Of a DNA stretch of 64,000 bases, positions 44,393-52,829 are shown one piece after another. The position numbers and the translations under genes were made by a program. The notes beneath the pieces were generated by a model, which was not told the DNA's origin, did no database searches, and saw only the letters and a list, made by a program, of their open reading frames with translations. The stretch is from Legionella sp. (GTDB taxonomy: Bacteria > Pseudomonadota > Gammaproteobacteria > Legionellales > Legionellaceae), in the NCBI GenBank assembly GCA_002786165.1, contig PEQK01000015.1, positions 26,331-90,330 of the forward strand, given 5' to 3'. Within the stretch, counting starts at the first letter, position 1; every line of letters begins with the position of its first letter.

Positions 44393-46722
44393 GACAACAC
44401 TCCTATGCTCAGTTGAGAAGTCCGTTCACCCGAAAGAGCATCCTCATCCTCCACACGGTACGTGCCATCGACGCCCGTACCCCATATCAACATATCTGCA
44501 GCAACTTCAGACTCACGAATACGTCTACGTACATCCAATGGGGTACGAGATGCGGCCTCAGTTCCTAAAGCGATTATTTCCTGTATGGGAACCATAAGTG
44601 TCTGATGTAACGCCCTTGCTTGCATTGGATCTATTTTTTCTAAGGATTCATACGCCAAATTGAGTGTAAATAATAGGTTTTCAATCGATTGAGGTTCACT
44701 TAAAAAAGAGGTTTCACGGTATTTTTCATTACCATATTTTCTGTGCCGACTGATTTCAAATACAGCGCGAAGTTCGTAATACCAAGCAAACAACCGGGGA
44801 TAAACCAATTTGATCAATGGAGAAGGCTCAGGCTGTTCTTTAAATTGCGCCCAAGCTTCACCAATTTGTCCTGAATGAATCAACATATGAATGCTTTCTA
44901 GCATGCCTTTAAATTGTTTTGCCGTCGGAGATAGATTTTGGTGATTGGTTGGTAATTGTTCTTTTAAATTCTGTATTTTCTTCGTCACCTGCGGCAAAAT
45001 GTTTTCAAACCCTGTGTCTTTATAGTGACTTAAGATAAAACCACGTTCAACATATTTGTAATACAAGCCTTGGACATTAATCAAAGTTTCTAACGCAATG
45101 GTTTTTTGTCCATCATTTTTTGCTTTTGCATAAGCGCGCTGTAATATTCGTTCTTGTTTATGAATTTCGTCATGTTTGCTTCCTTCTACGATCAATTGAT
45201 CGAAACTTGGTTCAAAAACAGAAAGGCCATAGGAAACATATTGTTGCAACACAGAAACAGCAGGTACAGGCAAATTAATCGGCGTCCTTTCAGATACATC
45301 TGACGAATCGGATTCAAACCCTTTGACAAAGTTCAAACTAAGGCAGCGTGACGCTTCTTCTGTCCAGCGAAACTTGTACCGAACATGTATGACCAGTGCG
45401 CCATTTGTACTTGGTTCAATTTTATAGGAGGTGATAACAGGTGTCCCTGTATTTCTTTGTAAAGTTATTTCTTCGTAATCCCCTAAAAGACCAGCAAGAC
45501 CGATACCCAGGGTATGATTAAGATTTTCATAAGCCTCAACTCTTTGACCATTATTATTGATATAATGATTCAAAGTATACGGAGAGACATCCTGTGGTTT
45601 GGGTTTAAAATGAGTCATCATAAAAGAGCTACCTTGTGAAGAGTTTAACAGAGGTGTGGTTTCATTTTCATTTATATTACGTTTGTTAGAAGATGGAAGA
45701 CACTCCCTCGACTGTTTCGATATATATTCCGATATGTGGCGTTGACATATTGCGTCAATATCATCCACAAAAATAGAACCTTTTGATTGAATAAAATTAA
45801 ATTTACCACGTTGTATCCAAGATAAAAAACTTAGCACAGGTATTGAAATAGGAAACGTCAAAAAGACTAATATCACTCTTAAGGCAAAAGCACTAGAAGA
45901 TAGTTCATTTTCTCTTAAAATTTGAGCTGCAGTGATATGAGTATTAGCCAGATCATAAGGGCGTCGATGTAACCAATATGCCACATTATTAATATTATTA
46001 GCATAATGTAATTCTTTTAAAATTTTAATCTTTCTAGGATCTTTGGTTTGCGTCAAGTAAGTATTGCATAAGTCTTTAATGGTTTGCATATGAACAAGAT
46101 CATCTGCAGTTTTTGCAGGATAAAGCCCAAAATGGTGTGAAAAAATGTAATGCTTTGGTTTTAAATCAAGTTTTTTTACCAGTGTGTCTTCAAATAAACA
46201 ACTATATTGACCATATTTTATGATTAAATTCAAAACATCAGCATTGTTCTTTTCAGGATGATACTGAGAAAAACTCTCCGTATTGAGATGATCTCGATAT
46301 ACTCGTATTTCAACCCCTAATACCTTAGATAAAATAGCTAATTCAATATGATCATAGCGTAAACTATCAATGGATGTGTTGGTCCGTAAAGTGTTTATAA
46401 ATAAATCACGCTCTACTTCTGTCATATCATATTCATTAAATACCGATGGGTTATCACGAAGATAGTCCGCAGTTTGTGCTCGAATCTGCTCAACCAATGT
46501 GACAAAGGCATATGACAACCGAATAAAAGTATCATATTGAGGTATAATGGGCTTTTTCAAATCAGCATAAAGCTGAGGATCCGGCGCTCTACGAAACAAT
46601 CGTTGAAATATCTGATTAAACTCTGATTCAGATTTTTGACCTAATGGCAAAAGCATTTCTAATAAACAGGCTGTAAAAGCACTGTTGTACTTTCTATCTA
46701 TTGCAACCAGTCGCATCAACAT
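44389..46722 (-). CDS. Large hypothetical protein, OTU-like N-terminal domain
   Basis: 777 residues. The first 180 pair with the start of the downstream gene: YNSAFTACLLEMLLPL, IRAQTADYLRDNP, ELAILSKVLGVEIRVYRD and NLIIKYGQYSCLFED, in the order of an OTU fold but with no DGxC motif. A hydrophobic segment lies at about 277-302. The remainder is helical and has no known motif. The start overlaps nothing; its stop overlaps the next ATG by four bases, so the two genes are coupled. Function unknown. Confidence 0.62.
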   Translation of the reverse strand: MLMRLVAIDRKYNSAFTACLLEMLLPLGQKSESEFNQIFQRLFRRAPDPQLYADLKKPIIPQYDTFIRLSYAFVTLVEQIRAQTADYLRDNPSVFNEYDMTEVERDLFINTLRTNTSIDSLRYDHIELAILSKVLGVEIRVYRDHLNTESFSQYHPEKNNADVLNLIIKYGQYSCLFEDTLVKKLDLKPKHYIFSHHFGLYPAKTADDLVHMQTIKDLCNTYLTQTKDPRKIKILKELHYANNINNVAYWLHRRPYDLANTHITAAQILRENELSSSAFALRVILVFLTFPISIPVLSFLSWIQRGKFNFIQSKGSIFVDDIDAICQRHISEYISKQSRECLPSSNKRNINENETTPLLNSSQGSSFMMTHFKPKPQDVSPYTLNHYINNNGQRVEAYENLNHTLGIGLAGLLGDYEEITLQRNTGTPVITSYKIEPSTNGALVIHVRYKFRWTEEASRCLSLNFVKGFESDSSDVSERTPINLPVPAVSVLQQYVSYGLSVFEPSFDQLIVEGSKHDEIHKQERILQRAYAKAKNDGQKTIALETLINVQGLYYKYVERGFILSHYKDTGFENILPQVTKKIQNLKEQLPTNHQNLSPTAKQFKGMLESIHMLIHSGQIGEAWAQFKEQPEPSPLIKLVYPRLFAWYYELRAVFEISRHRKYGNEKYRETSFLSEPQSIENLLFTLNLAYESLEKIDPMQARALHQTLMVPIQEIIALGTEAASRTPLDVRRRIRESEVAADMLIWGTGVDGTYRVEDEDALSGERTSQLSIGVLS

Positions 46723-46737
46723 GCTATTTTCCTTATA

Positions 46738-49311
46738 TTACACAAATGTAAAGTCATTATTTAAATCTATTTTTTCAACTGTATGATCTGCCCGTGGTTT
46801 GGTATGAATAGGCGCAGGCGTCGATCTAAATAACAGGGGCCATGAACAACAGCTCGTGGTTACCTGTACCGCACTATTCTTGGAAGGAGGTGCGGTGGGT
46901 TTTTGAATGTTATTTTTGTCATCTTCACCAGTTGACTGTTGATCATTGACAGAGTCTTCTTTAGGTGTAGGCATACGGTTTGCATTTCGGATCTGTTGTC
47001 GTCGTTTCAGTTCGTCTTCTTTTGCTTTGATGTTGGCACGGCGTTCTTCGATACTGCTCATACGAGTCTCGGGTTCTAACTCTGAAAACGGATACTGGGC
47101 ATGAACCGTATACTGCCCTTCATCTTGTCTTTTGATGCGAATACTATCATGTTTACCACTGATAATGTCAGGAAGGGCCGTATGGCTGTCAGCACGAAAT
47201 AATAATTCTTCTTTTGCCATCAAAGACATAAACTTTGTCAATTCAAAATCAAAAAGCTCAATTGCACTTTTGTTTTCGCGTTTATATTCATTCATTTCAA
47301 CATGACTAATTGGAGTCAATCCTTGAGAATAGAATGCATCAAAAGCGTCAAACAAACACATATAGCGATAACGAAGCCCTGAAAATTTTTGCGCAGTATA
47401 ATACAAAGAGCCGAACCAAAAATTAGAATTAGGTCTGTTGTTGACCAAATCATTGTATTTTTTTATAACCGTTTCAAAAACATCTTGTTGTAAGGGAGAA
47501 TAAAAATGCATCTCATGAATCAATGGAATTGTTTGATATTTTTCAGAAAAAATGCAATCAGATGGTGTTCTATTGGATAAACAATCCAATGCTCTCGCTA
47601 AGCGATTTTCTTTTGGAATAAGTGTATCTCCATGTGATGGATTTTCAGACTGAAGAGACTTGGTAGTATTTCGTTGCTGTCCATGTGCTCGCAAACGATC
47701 GTATTCTTTTTTAGCAAGTTCATAAGTAGGTTCTTTTGTTTTGCCATGAAACTCACGATAAGATAAAACACTAGACATAAAATCAAGTTTACTGTGCTCT
47801 ATTTTGCTTGAGTTACTAGCATATTGCATCGATTTTATTTCTAATTGATCCATCAACGCATCTAAACTGGATTTACTCTGTTCCAATTCTTTTTTTAATT
47901 CGGTCTCAATATAAAAAATAGGCTGGTAAGCCTGAGCCATATTATTATAATGATTTTTTTTAGAACGAGGGATGAAATCATCATAATAATAAGCAGACCA
48001 AAATTGATGGAACTTACTTATAAAGGTATCTGAGGCTTCTCTAATACTAGATAATAATTCAGTTAATGTGGCTTTTCCTGCGGTATTTCCAAACATAAGA
48101 TCCGCACCAAAATTTTCATTCGCAACGGATGATTTGATGGAAGATTGGCTCACATAATACAACTCCAACGTTAAACGATGAAGTACTCTAATATGCTCTA
48201 AATAAAAATGTGATTTTTTTAAACCATCTGGAAAATGGGTTGTTGCAATTTGAGTAAAAGGCCTATTCCCCCAATTCAATTTGGACTTGATAAAATTAGG
48301 ATCGTCGGGATGCCTATCCTCTAAATGTTTTGCAATTTCGAGCAAGGAAAGCGGTCTGCTGGGATCAAGTTTTGAGTAATTTAAACCCGCCATTTGAAGC
48401 GTCAAATGTAACCACTCACCTAATTCTGTACGACGTATTTTACTTATCTTATGATCGGTACTGTTAGGATTCGAAAATTTATCGATCATAAAATGATCAC
48501 CTTCTGCAGAATCTATCAACAAATATAGAATCGTCAGAGAATGTCCGGCAAGGCCTAATAAATGTCTATCAATTTCTTTAATCAGATCGTTGTAACTTCT
48601 AGCATGATGTAAAACCAATAACTTGTCATAATGGTTTTGTAATAAATCTATGATTCTTTCAAGCGTTGAATGAGGATTGTTTCTATTTTTTTCCGTTTTA
48701 TAATTTGAAAAAACCGTATCTTTAACAGCTTTACAATAATCCAATTGTTGCTTGTAGGCAGCAAGGGCTTCGGTGCTTTTATCTATCAGATTGGGCGAAT
48801 TTTTGAGCAACCAATTGCTCAAGACAATATAAAACATAGACTCAATCCCATCAGCACGAACCATATAATATTTAGCGCGTAGGGCTAGATCCCCAACCAT
48901 GGATCTTTTACTAATAGAGTTAAATAAATTACTAATGTGCGCGAGCATCATGGAACGTACTTCATGATTCGGGGTACTATATTTTCTTAAAGTTTTAGCT
49001 TCTTTTTTTAATTGTAAACCTTGCTCTGCAAAATCAATCATGCCAGTAGGTTTTTTATTATTTAATGTCCAATCATCAGGTATTGGTTGACCAGGAAAAT
49101 GCTCATTCCAAACTTCTAATAATTTTGTGTAGCGAATGTAATCATCCTCACTCAATTGTTCAATGGGCTTGAGATTATTATAAATCGTACGGACAACCAA
49201 ATAGCCGCCATAAACCACTGCCCCTGCTACAACAACTTCAACGCCAGCGCGAGCAAGGGCTGAAACAACGGTATCTCCGCTTACTCTTTCAAACACATTT
49301 GATTGCATCAA
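46738..49311 (-). CDS. Large hypothetical protein with an N-terminal membrane helix
   Basis: 857 residues. Residues about 16-46 form one hydrophobic segment (VVVAGAVVYGGYLVVRTIY). The rest is almost entirely helical and charged, with a Lys/Arg/Glu-rich coiled region near residues 750-790 and a low-complexity tail with Cys-Cys (TTSCCSWPLL). It is the first gene of the three-gene operon; 15 bases separate it from the 777-residue gene. I see no domain I can name. Confidence 0.6.
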   Translation of the reverse strand: MMQSNVFERVSGDTVVSALARAGVEVVVAGAVVYGGYLVVRTIYNNLKPIEQLSEDDYIRYTKLLEVWNEHFPGQPIPDDWTLNNKKPTGMIDFAEQGLQLKKEAKTLRKYSTPNHEVRSMMLAHISNLFNSISKRSMVGDLALRAKYYMVRADGIESMFYIVLSNWLLKNSPNLIDKSTEALAAYKQQLDYCKAVKDTVFSNYKTEKNRNNPHSTLERIIDLLQNHYDKLLVLHHARSYNDLIKEIDRHLLGLAGHSLTILYLLIDSAEGDHFMIDKFSNPNSTDHKISKIRRTELGEWLHLTLQMAGLNYSKLDPSRPLSLLEIAKHLEDRHPDDPNFIKSKLNWGNRPFTQIATTHFPDGLKKSHFYLEHIRVLHRLTLELYYVSQSSIKSSVANENFGADLMFGNTAGKATLTELLSSIREASDTFISKFHQFWSAYYYDDFIPRSKKNHYNNMAQAYQPIFYIETELKKELEQSKSSLDALMDQLEIKSMQYASNSSKIEHSKLDFMSSVLSYREFHGKTKEPTYELAKKEYDRLRAHGQQRNTTKSLQSENPSHGDTLIPKENRLARALDCLSNRTPSDCIFSEKYQTIPLIHEMHFYSPLQQDVFETVIKKYNDLVNNRPNSNFWFGSLYYTAQKFSGLRYRYMCLFDAFDAFYSQGLTPISHVEMNEYKRENKSAIELFDFELTKFMSLMAKEELLFRADSHTALPDIISGKHDSIRIKRQDEGQYTVHAQYPFSELEPETRMSSIEERRANIKAKEDELKRRQQIRNANRMPTPKEDSVNDQQSTGEDDKNNIQKPTAPPSKNSAVQVTTSCCSWPLLFRSTPAPIHTKPRADHTVEKIDLNNDFTFV

Positions 49312-49456
49312 ATACCCTTATAAAATGATTTTATGTATAAAATTTGACATATATTATCATAAATAATATAAAAAATACATATTACAATCATTTTTTAAGA
49401 CGTATGTAAGTATCTACGTGAGAAAACTATCGTACGGATGAAAGGAGGTCACTCAA

Positions 49457-50041
49457 TCACATTTCTTCGATCAACCCTGCCTCGAGTAAATCATTTTTTA
49501 AGGTTTGATAAAGCGTTTGAAAGGTTTGGCTAAATGCAAGTTGTGGCCATTTGGTGTTGTCTAAGATAGGAATAGAAATGTGATAAGGGACATACGATTG
49601 TTTGGTTTGAAGCCGTTGGAAAATAGGGCAAATAGCATCTGCAGCTTTGGCTATTTTTGCTTCTATGCTCTCTTTTTTTTCAAATTCATACCATAAATTA
49701 TGAAGTTCTTCACCAAAAACAGGGTATATGCCCATTAATTTTAATAAAGCGTCTTGTTCTGCTTGTTCTTTGTTTTTTCTAGCTTCCACATCAAAAGCAA
49801 TCACATCACCCGCGTAAATTTCAACAATATCATGAATCAAAACCAATTTTATGGTTTTCAACTCATCAAATTCAGGAAACTCTTTTCTAAGTTCTGACGT
49901 AAGGATCACAATGATCATACTGGCTGACCAAGAGTGTTCAGCTGTACTTTCTTTTCGATCCGCGTGCGTGATGGTATTTCTAAACACCAGTTTCAGCTTA
50001 GTCATTTCTGCAATCAGCTGATAACTTTCTTGGATACTCAT
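49457..50041 (-). CDS. HD-domain phosphohydrolase (YfbR-like)
   Basis: 194 residues with the metal-binding HD pattern: STAEHSWSASMIIVIL (His), then LVLIHDIVEIYAGDVIAFD (His-Asp) and a later Asp in AADAICPIF. The family includes YfbR 5'-nucleotidases, which act on deoxynucleoside monophosphates. The exact substrate is not shown. It overlaps the upstream VOC gene by an ATGA, so the two form a small operon. Confidence 0.82.
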   Translation of the reverse strand: MSIQESYQLIAEMTKLKLVFRNTITHADRKESTAEHSWSASMIIVILTSELRKEFPEFDELKTIKLVLIHDIVEIYAGDVIAFDVEARKNKEQAEQDALLKLMGIYPVFGEELHNLWYEFEKKESIEAKIAKAADAICPIFQRLQTKQSYVPYHISIPILDNTKWPQLAFSQTFQTLYQTLKNDLLEAGLIEEM

Positions 50042-50412
50042 GCTTGCATAGAATATAAAGCAATAGCGTTGCCTTCACTATCAAGCACAATCGCACGATG
50101 ACCATAAGGTCCAATTTGCTGTTTTTCAGACAAAATAGGACGACCTTGTTCTTTGACGGCAGCAATAGCGCGATCAAGGCGATTTTCTACATTCAAATAC
50201 ACCAAAGGTCCATTTTGGGAAGGTTGACGATCGGACATAACGGCCAAACATCCTGATACATTGTCATCCGTGTGAGGTAATAAGCCAAATTCCATCCCGT
50301 GTTCAGCGATTTTTTGAACATTGGCATCCAATATTGCCGCATAAAATGCAATGGCACGATCTAAATCAATCACTGGAATATCGATCCAACAAAACGTGTT
50401 CTTTTGTGTCAT
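50038..50412 (-). CDS. VOC-family (glyoxalase/dioxygenase fold) protein
   Basis: 124 residues with the usual start FCWIDIPVIDLDRAIAFYAAIL and end GPYGHRAIVLDSEGNAIALYS, the beta-alpha-beta-beta-beta fold of glyoxalase I and relatives. The short form is probably a dimer; the ligand is unknown. ATG 50412 has GGA eight bases upstream; the frame opens at a TTG four codons earlier. FosA fosfomycin resistance enzymes belong to this superfamily, but this protein lacks an obvious FosA pattern. Confidence 0.78.
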   Translation of the reverse strand: MTQKNTFCWIDIPVIDLDRAIAFYAAILDANVQKIAEHGMEFGLLPHTDDNVSGCLAVMSDRQPSQNGPLVYLNVENRLDRAIAAVKEQGRPILSEKQQIGPYGHRAIVLDSEGNAIALYSMQA

Positions 50413-50510
50413 GCAAGTGTCCAAAAATCATGAACTGGTTTGTATGGTAACAGGCTCTAAAATAGCTCGCAAGGCACCTGACGATAAAATTTTTTTTATA
50501 TTTTTTTTGA

Positions 50511-50750
50511 GGTCGCAGTAATAATAATTAAATTATATATTTATATATTGTGTTTGTTATTAGTAACCTTTTTTCTGTGGTTAAGTTTTTATTTGTTATA
50601 AAAATCAAATATTTAATAGAAATTTAACGTGGGGTTAATTACGGTATATGATCCTTTTTACCTAAGCATAAATCAAGTATAAAAAAATATCACATACTTT
50701 ATGCAGATCTATTACAGGTCCCTCACTCATCTTCTCCACAAGTTATCAGG
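50511..50750. repeat. AT-rich direct repeat, copy 1
   Basis: About 240 bases starting GGTCGCAGTAATAATAATTA and ending TTCTCCACAAGTTATC, repeated at 50924-51161 with a few dozen changes. It has TGTGGTTAA (50576-50584), one base from the DnaA box complement TGTGGATAA, and TTCTCCACA (50732-50740), one base from TTATCCACA. TGATCCTTTTTA and AGATCTATTA lie between them. Confidence 0.8.
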
Positions 50751-50923
50751 TGTTAATAAAATAAGCGCTGCAACTCAAATTATGACCTCCTGATAGGATT
50801 GGGTATTTATTTACCAATAATATGACAATATTTTTATTGAACCGTTCTTTAACCATTTTTTAAAATTTAATGAAACCTTACTCACTTTTGTAACCAGCAC
50901 TATAAATTTTTTATCTTTTTTTG

Positions 50924-51161
50924 GGTCGCAGTAATAATAATTAAATTATATATCTATATATTATGTTTATTATTAGCAAATTTTTTTCTGTGGCTAAGTT
51001 TTTATTTGTTATCTAAATCAATGGTTTAATTCAAATGTAACATGGGGTTAGTTACGGTATATGATCCTTTTTACTTGAGCATAAATCGAGTATAAAAAAA
51101 TAGTCCTACTTTATGCAGATCTATTACAAGCCCCTCACTCATGTTCTCCACAAGTTATCGG
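50924..51161. repeat. AT-rich direct repeat, copy 2
   Basis: Second copy of the block at 50511-50750, same orientation. The near-DnaA boxes are TGTGGCTAA (50989-50997) and TTCTCCACA (51144-51152). TGATCCTTTTTAC and CAGATCTATTAC are both kept. Confidence 0.8.
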
Positions 51162-51234
51162 GTCATGATATCGCAAGCTTGTGTATTGTTTAAAATCGAG
51201 GTAAGGTCTCTTTTTTTATAATGATTGATACGAT

Positions 51235-52335
51235 ATGGCACTCAACGACTTGATTTTAACCAAAATAAAATCGCATCCTCCTCTATCATTTGCAGACTTT
51301 ATGCAATTGGCTTTGTATGCACCAGAAGGTGGCTATTATACGGTTGGCTTACAACACTTTGGTCAAGATTTTACAACAGCGCCTGAAATAAGTTCTTTGT
51401 TTTCTTATGCATTGGCTCATCAATGTAGAGATGTATTGTCTCAACTCATACATCCAGTGATCTTGGAGTTTGGGGCAGGATCTGGGCGTATGTGTATTGA
51501 TCTATTAACTCGGTTAGAACAACTGAACTGTTTGCCGGACACCTATTATATTCTTGAATTAAGTGGTCGTTTACAAAGTCAGCAACATCATGCCTTTGCG
51601 GAGGCTATTCCTCATTTGCTCTCTCGTATTACATGGATTCAATCTTGGCCAACCGCTTCTTTTGAAGGGATTATTTTGGCCAATGAAATATTAGATGCTA
51701 TGCCTGTCCATCGCTTTTTACGAACGGAAGATCAGTTATATGAAATTTGTGTGGATGAAAAAGAAGGTCATTTACAAGAAGTTTTAAAGATTTGTGACAA
51801 TGAGCCATTAAAGACTCATATTGCCAATACATTGCCCGAGAATCTATATCCCTACCAATCTGAAGTGAATTTATTTTTGGAAGATTGGATCAAACAATGT
51901 AGCGCTCTATTACAGAAAGGATTGATGCTGATTGTGGATTATGGTTTTCCGCGACATGAATATTTTCACCCGGATCGCCATCAAGGCACTTTGATGTGTC
52001 ATCACCATCATCGTGCGCATACTGATCCGTTGATTCATGTCGGAGAACAAGACATCACAGCACATGTTGAGTTTACCCATGTGGCTGAAGCGGCTGTTGC
52101 CGCTGGTTTTTCTGTTGCTGGGTTTACGTCACAGGCCTCTTTTTTGTTGGCCAATGGTTTGTTAAGCTTGTTAGAAGCTTGTCCTTCTGAACAATTATTC
52201 AAACAACAACAAGCCGTGAAGACGCTGCTCCAACCGAATGAAATGGGGGAGTTATTTAAAGTAATGGCTTTGACCAAAGCCTGGGATGAGCCTTTGTGCG
52301 GATTTCAAATGCAAGACAGACGAGCGAGTTTATGA
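51235..52335 (+). CDS. MidA/NDUFAF7-family SAM-dependent methyltransferase
   Basis: 366 residues. SFADFMQLALYAPEGGYYT at the N-terminus and FTTAPEISSLFSYALA are the family signature; the SAM loop is LEFGAGSGRMCIDLL, and ILANEILDAMPVHRF and LMLIVDYGFPRHEYF follow. In eukaryotes this family methylates an arginine of a complex I subunit; the bacterial substrate is uncertain. It overlaps the next gene by an ATGA. Confidence 0.88.
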   Translation: MALNDLILTKIKSHPPLSFADFMQLALYAPEGGYYTVGLQHFGQDFTTAPEISSLFSYALAHQCRDVLSQLIHPVILEFGAGSGRMCIDLLTRLEQLNCLPDTYYILELSGRLQSQQHHAFAEAIPHLLSRITWIQSWPTASFEGIILANEILDAMPVHRFLRTEDQLYEICVDEKEGHLQEVLKICDNEPLKTHIANTLPENLYPYQSEVNLFLEDWIKQCSALLQKGLMLIVDYGFPRHEYFHPDRHQGTLMCHHHHRAHTDPLIHVGEQDITAHVEFTHVAEAAVAAGFSVAGFTSQASFLLANGLLSLLEACPSEQLFKQQQAVKTLLQPNEMGELFKVMALTKAWDEPLCGFQMQDRRASL

Positions 52336-52829
52336 AAAATACTATGTATTTAACCACTGTAGAATTACAAAAAGAATCGATGAAATTTTCGGCAGGTCAC
52401 ACCACGATATTTTCTGCCACAGATCGTGAACCTTTACATGGTCATATGTACCAAGTGTACCTTGGGTTGACCACTTGGGTAAAAGAAGATGGTATGACGT
52501 TTGATTATCGCTATTATAAGAAAAAAATTCATGCCTTGTGCCAACATTTGAACCAAACGTTTTTAATGCCTGAATTTTCGCCTTATTTAATCTATGAAGA
52601 AGATGCTGATTACCTCTATTTTACGTTCAATCAAAAGAAAATTCCTTTTTTAAGAGAAGATGTGACCCTATTACCTGTCGTGAATATTACGGTAGAAGAA
52701 TTGTCTCGTTGGTTTGTGAGCGAATTGATACTTGAAACAGAAGAGTTGGAACGTCATCGTATTGAACAAATCGTGGTAAAAGTATTTTCTGCGCCAGGTC
52801 AGTCCGCAAGCCATACTTGGCATCGATAA
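52332..52829 (+). CDS. 6-pyruvoyl-tetrahydropterin synthase/QueD-family protein
   Basis: About 165 residues. MKFSAGHTTIF supplies one zinc histidine and PLHGHMYQVYL the other two. MTFDYRYYKKKIHALCQHL and VNITVEELSRWF, with a catalytic glutamate-like residue, complete the T-fold pattern. Members make 6-carboxytetrahydropterin for queuosine or act in pterin synthesis; which one is unclear. The catalytic Cys of QueD is not obvious. The ATG at 52332 overlaps the previous stop codon. Confidence 0.8.
   Translation: MKNTMYLTTVELQKESMKFSAGHTTIFSATDREPLHGHMYQVYLGLTTWVKEDGMTFDYRYYKKKIHALCQHLNQTFLMPEFSPYLIYEEDADYLYFTFNQKKIPFLREDVTLLPVVNITVEELSRWFVSELILETEELERHRIEQIVVKVFSAPGQSASHTWHR

Larger units (their letters stand above)
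50425..51234. other. Candidate replication origin region
   Basis: An 810-base gene-free, very AT-rich gap with two direct repeats of about 240 bases, four near-consensus DnaA boxes and GATC-containing AT segments similar to the 13-mers of E. coli oriC. The dnaA gene is about 10 kb away and has only about 135 bases upstream of it, so the origin is not in its usual place next to dnaA. The proposal rests on motif reading alone; strand skew was not computed. Confidence 0.4.

Noticed and set aside
50038..50412. FosA-type fosfomycin resistance enzyme
   Set aside because: It shares the VOC fold only; the usual FosA metal and potassium-loop pattern is not evident, and it is 32 kb from the phosphonate genes.
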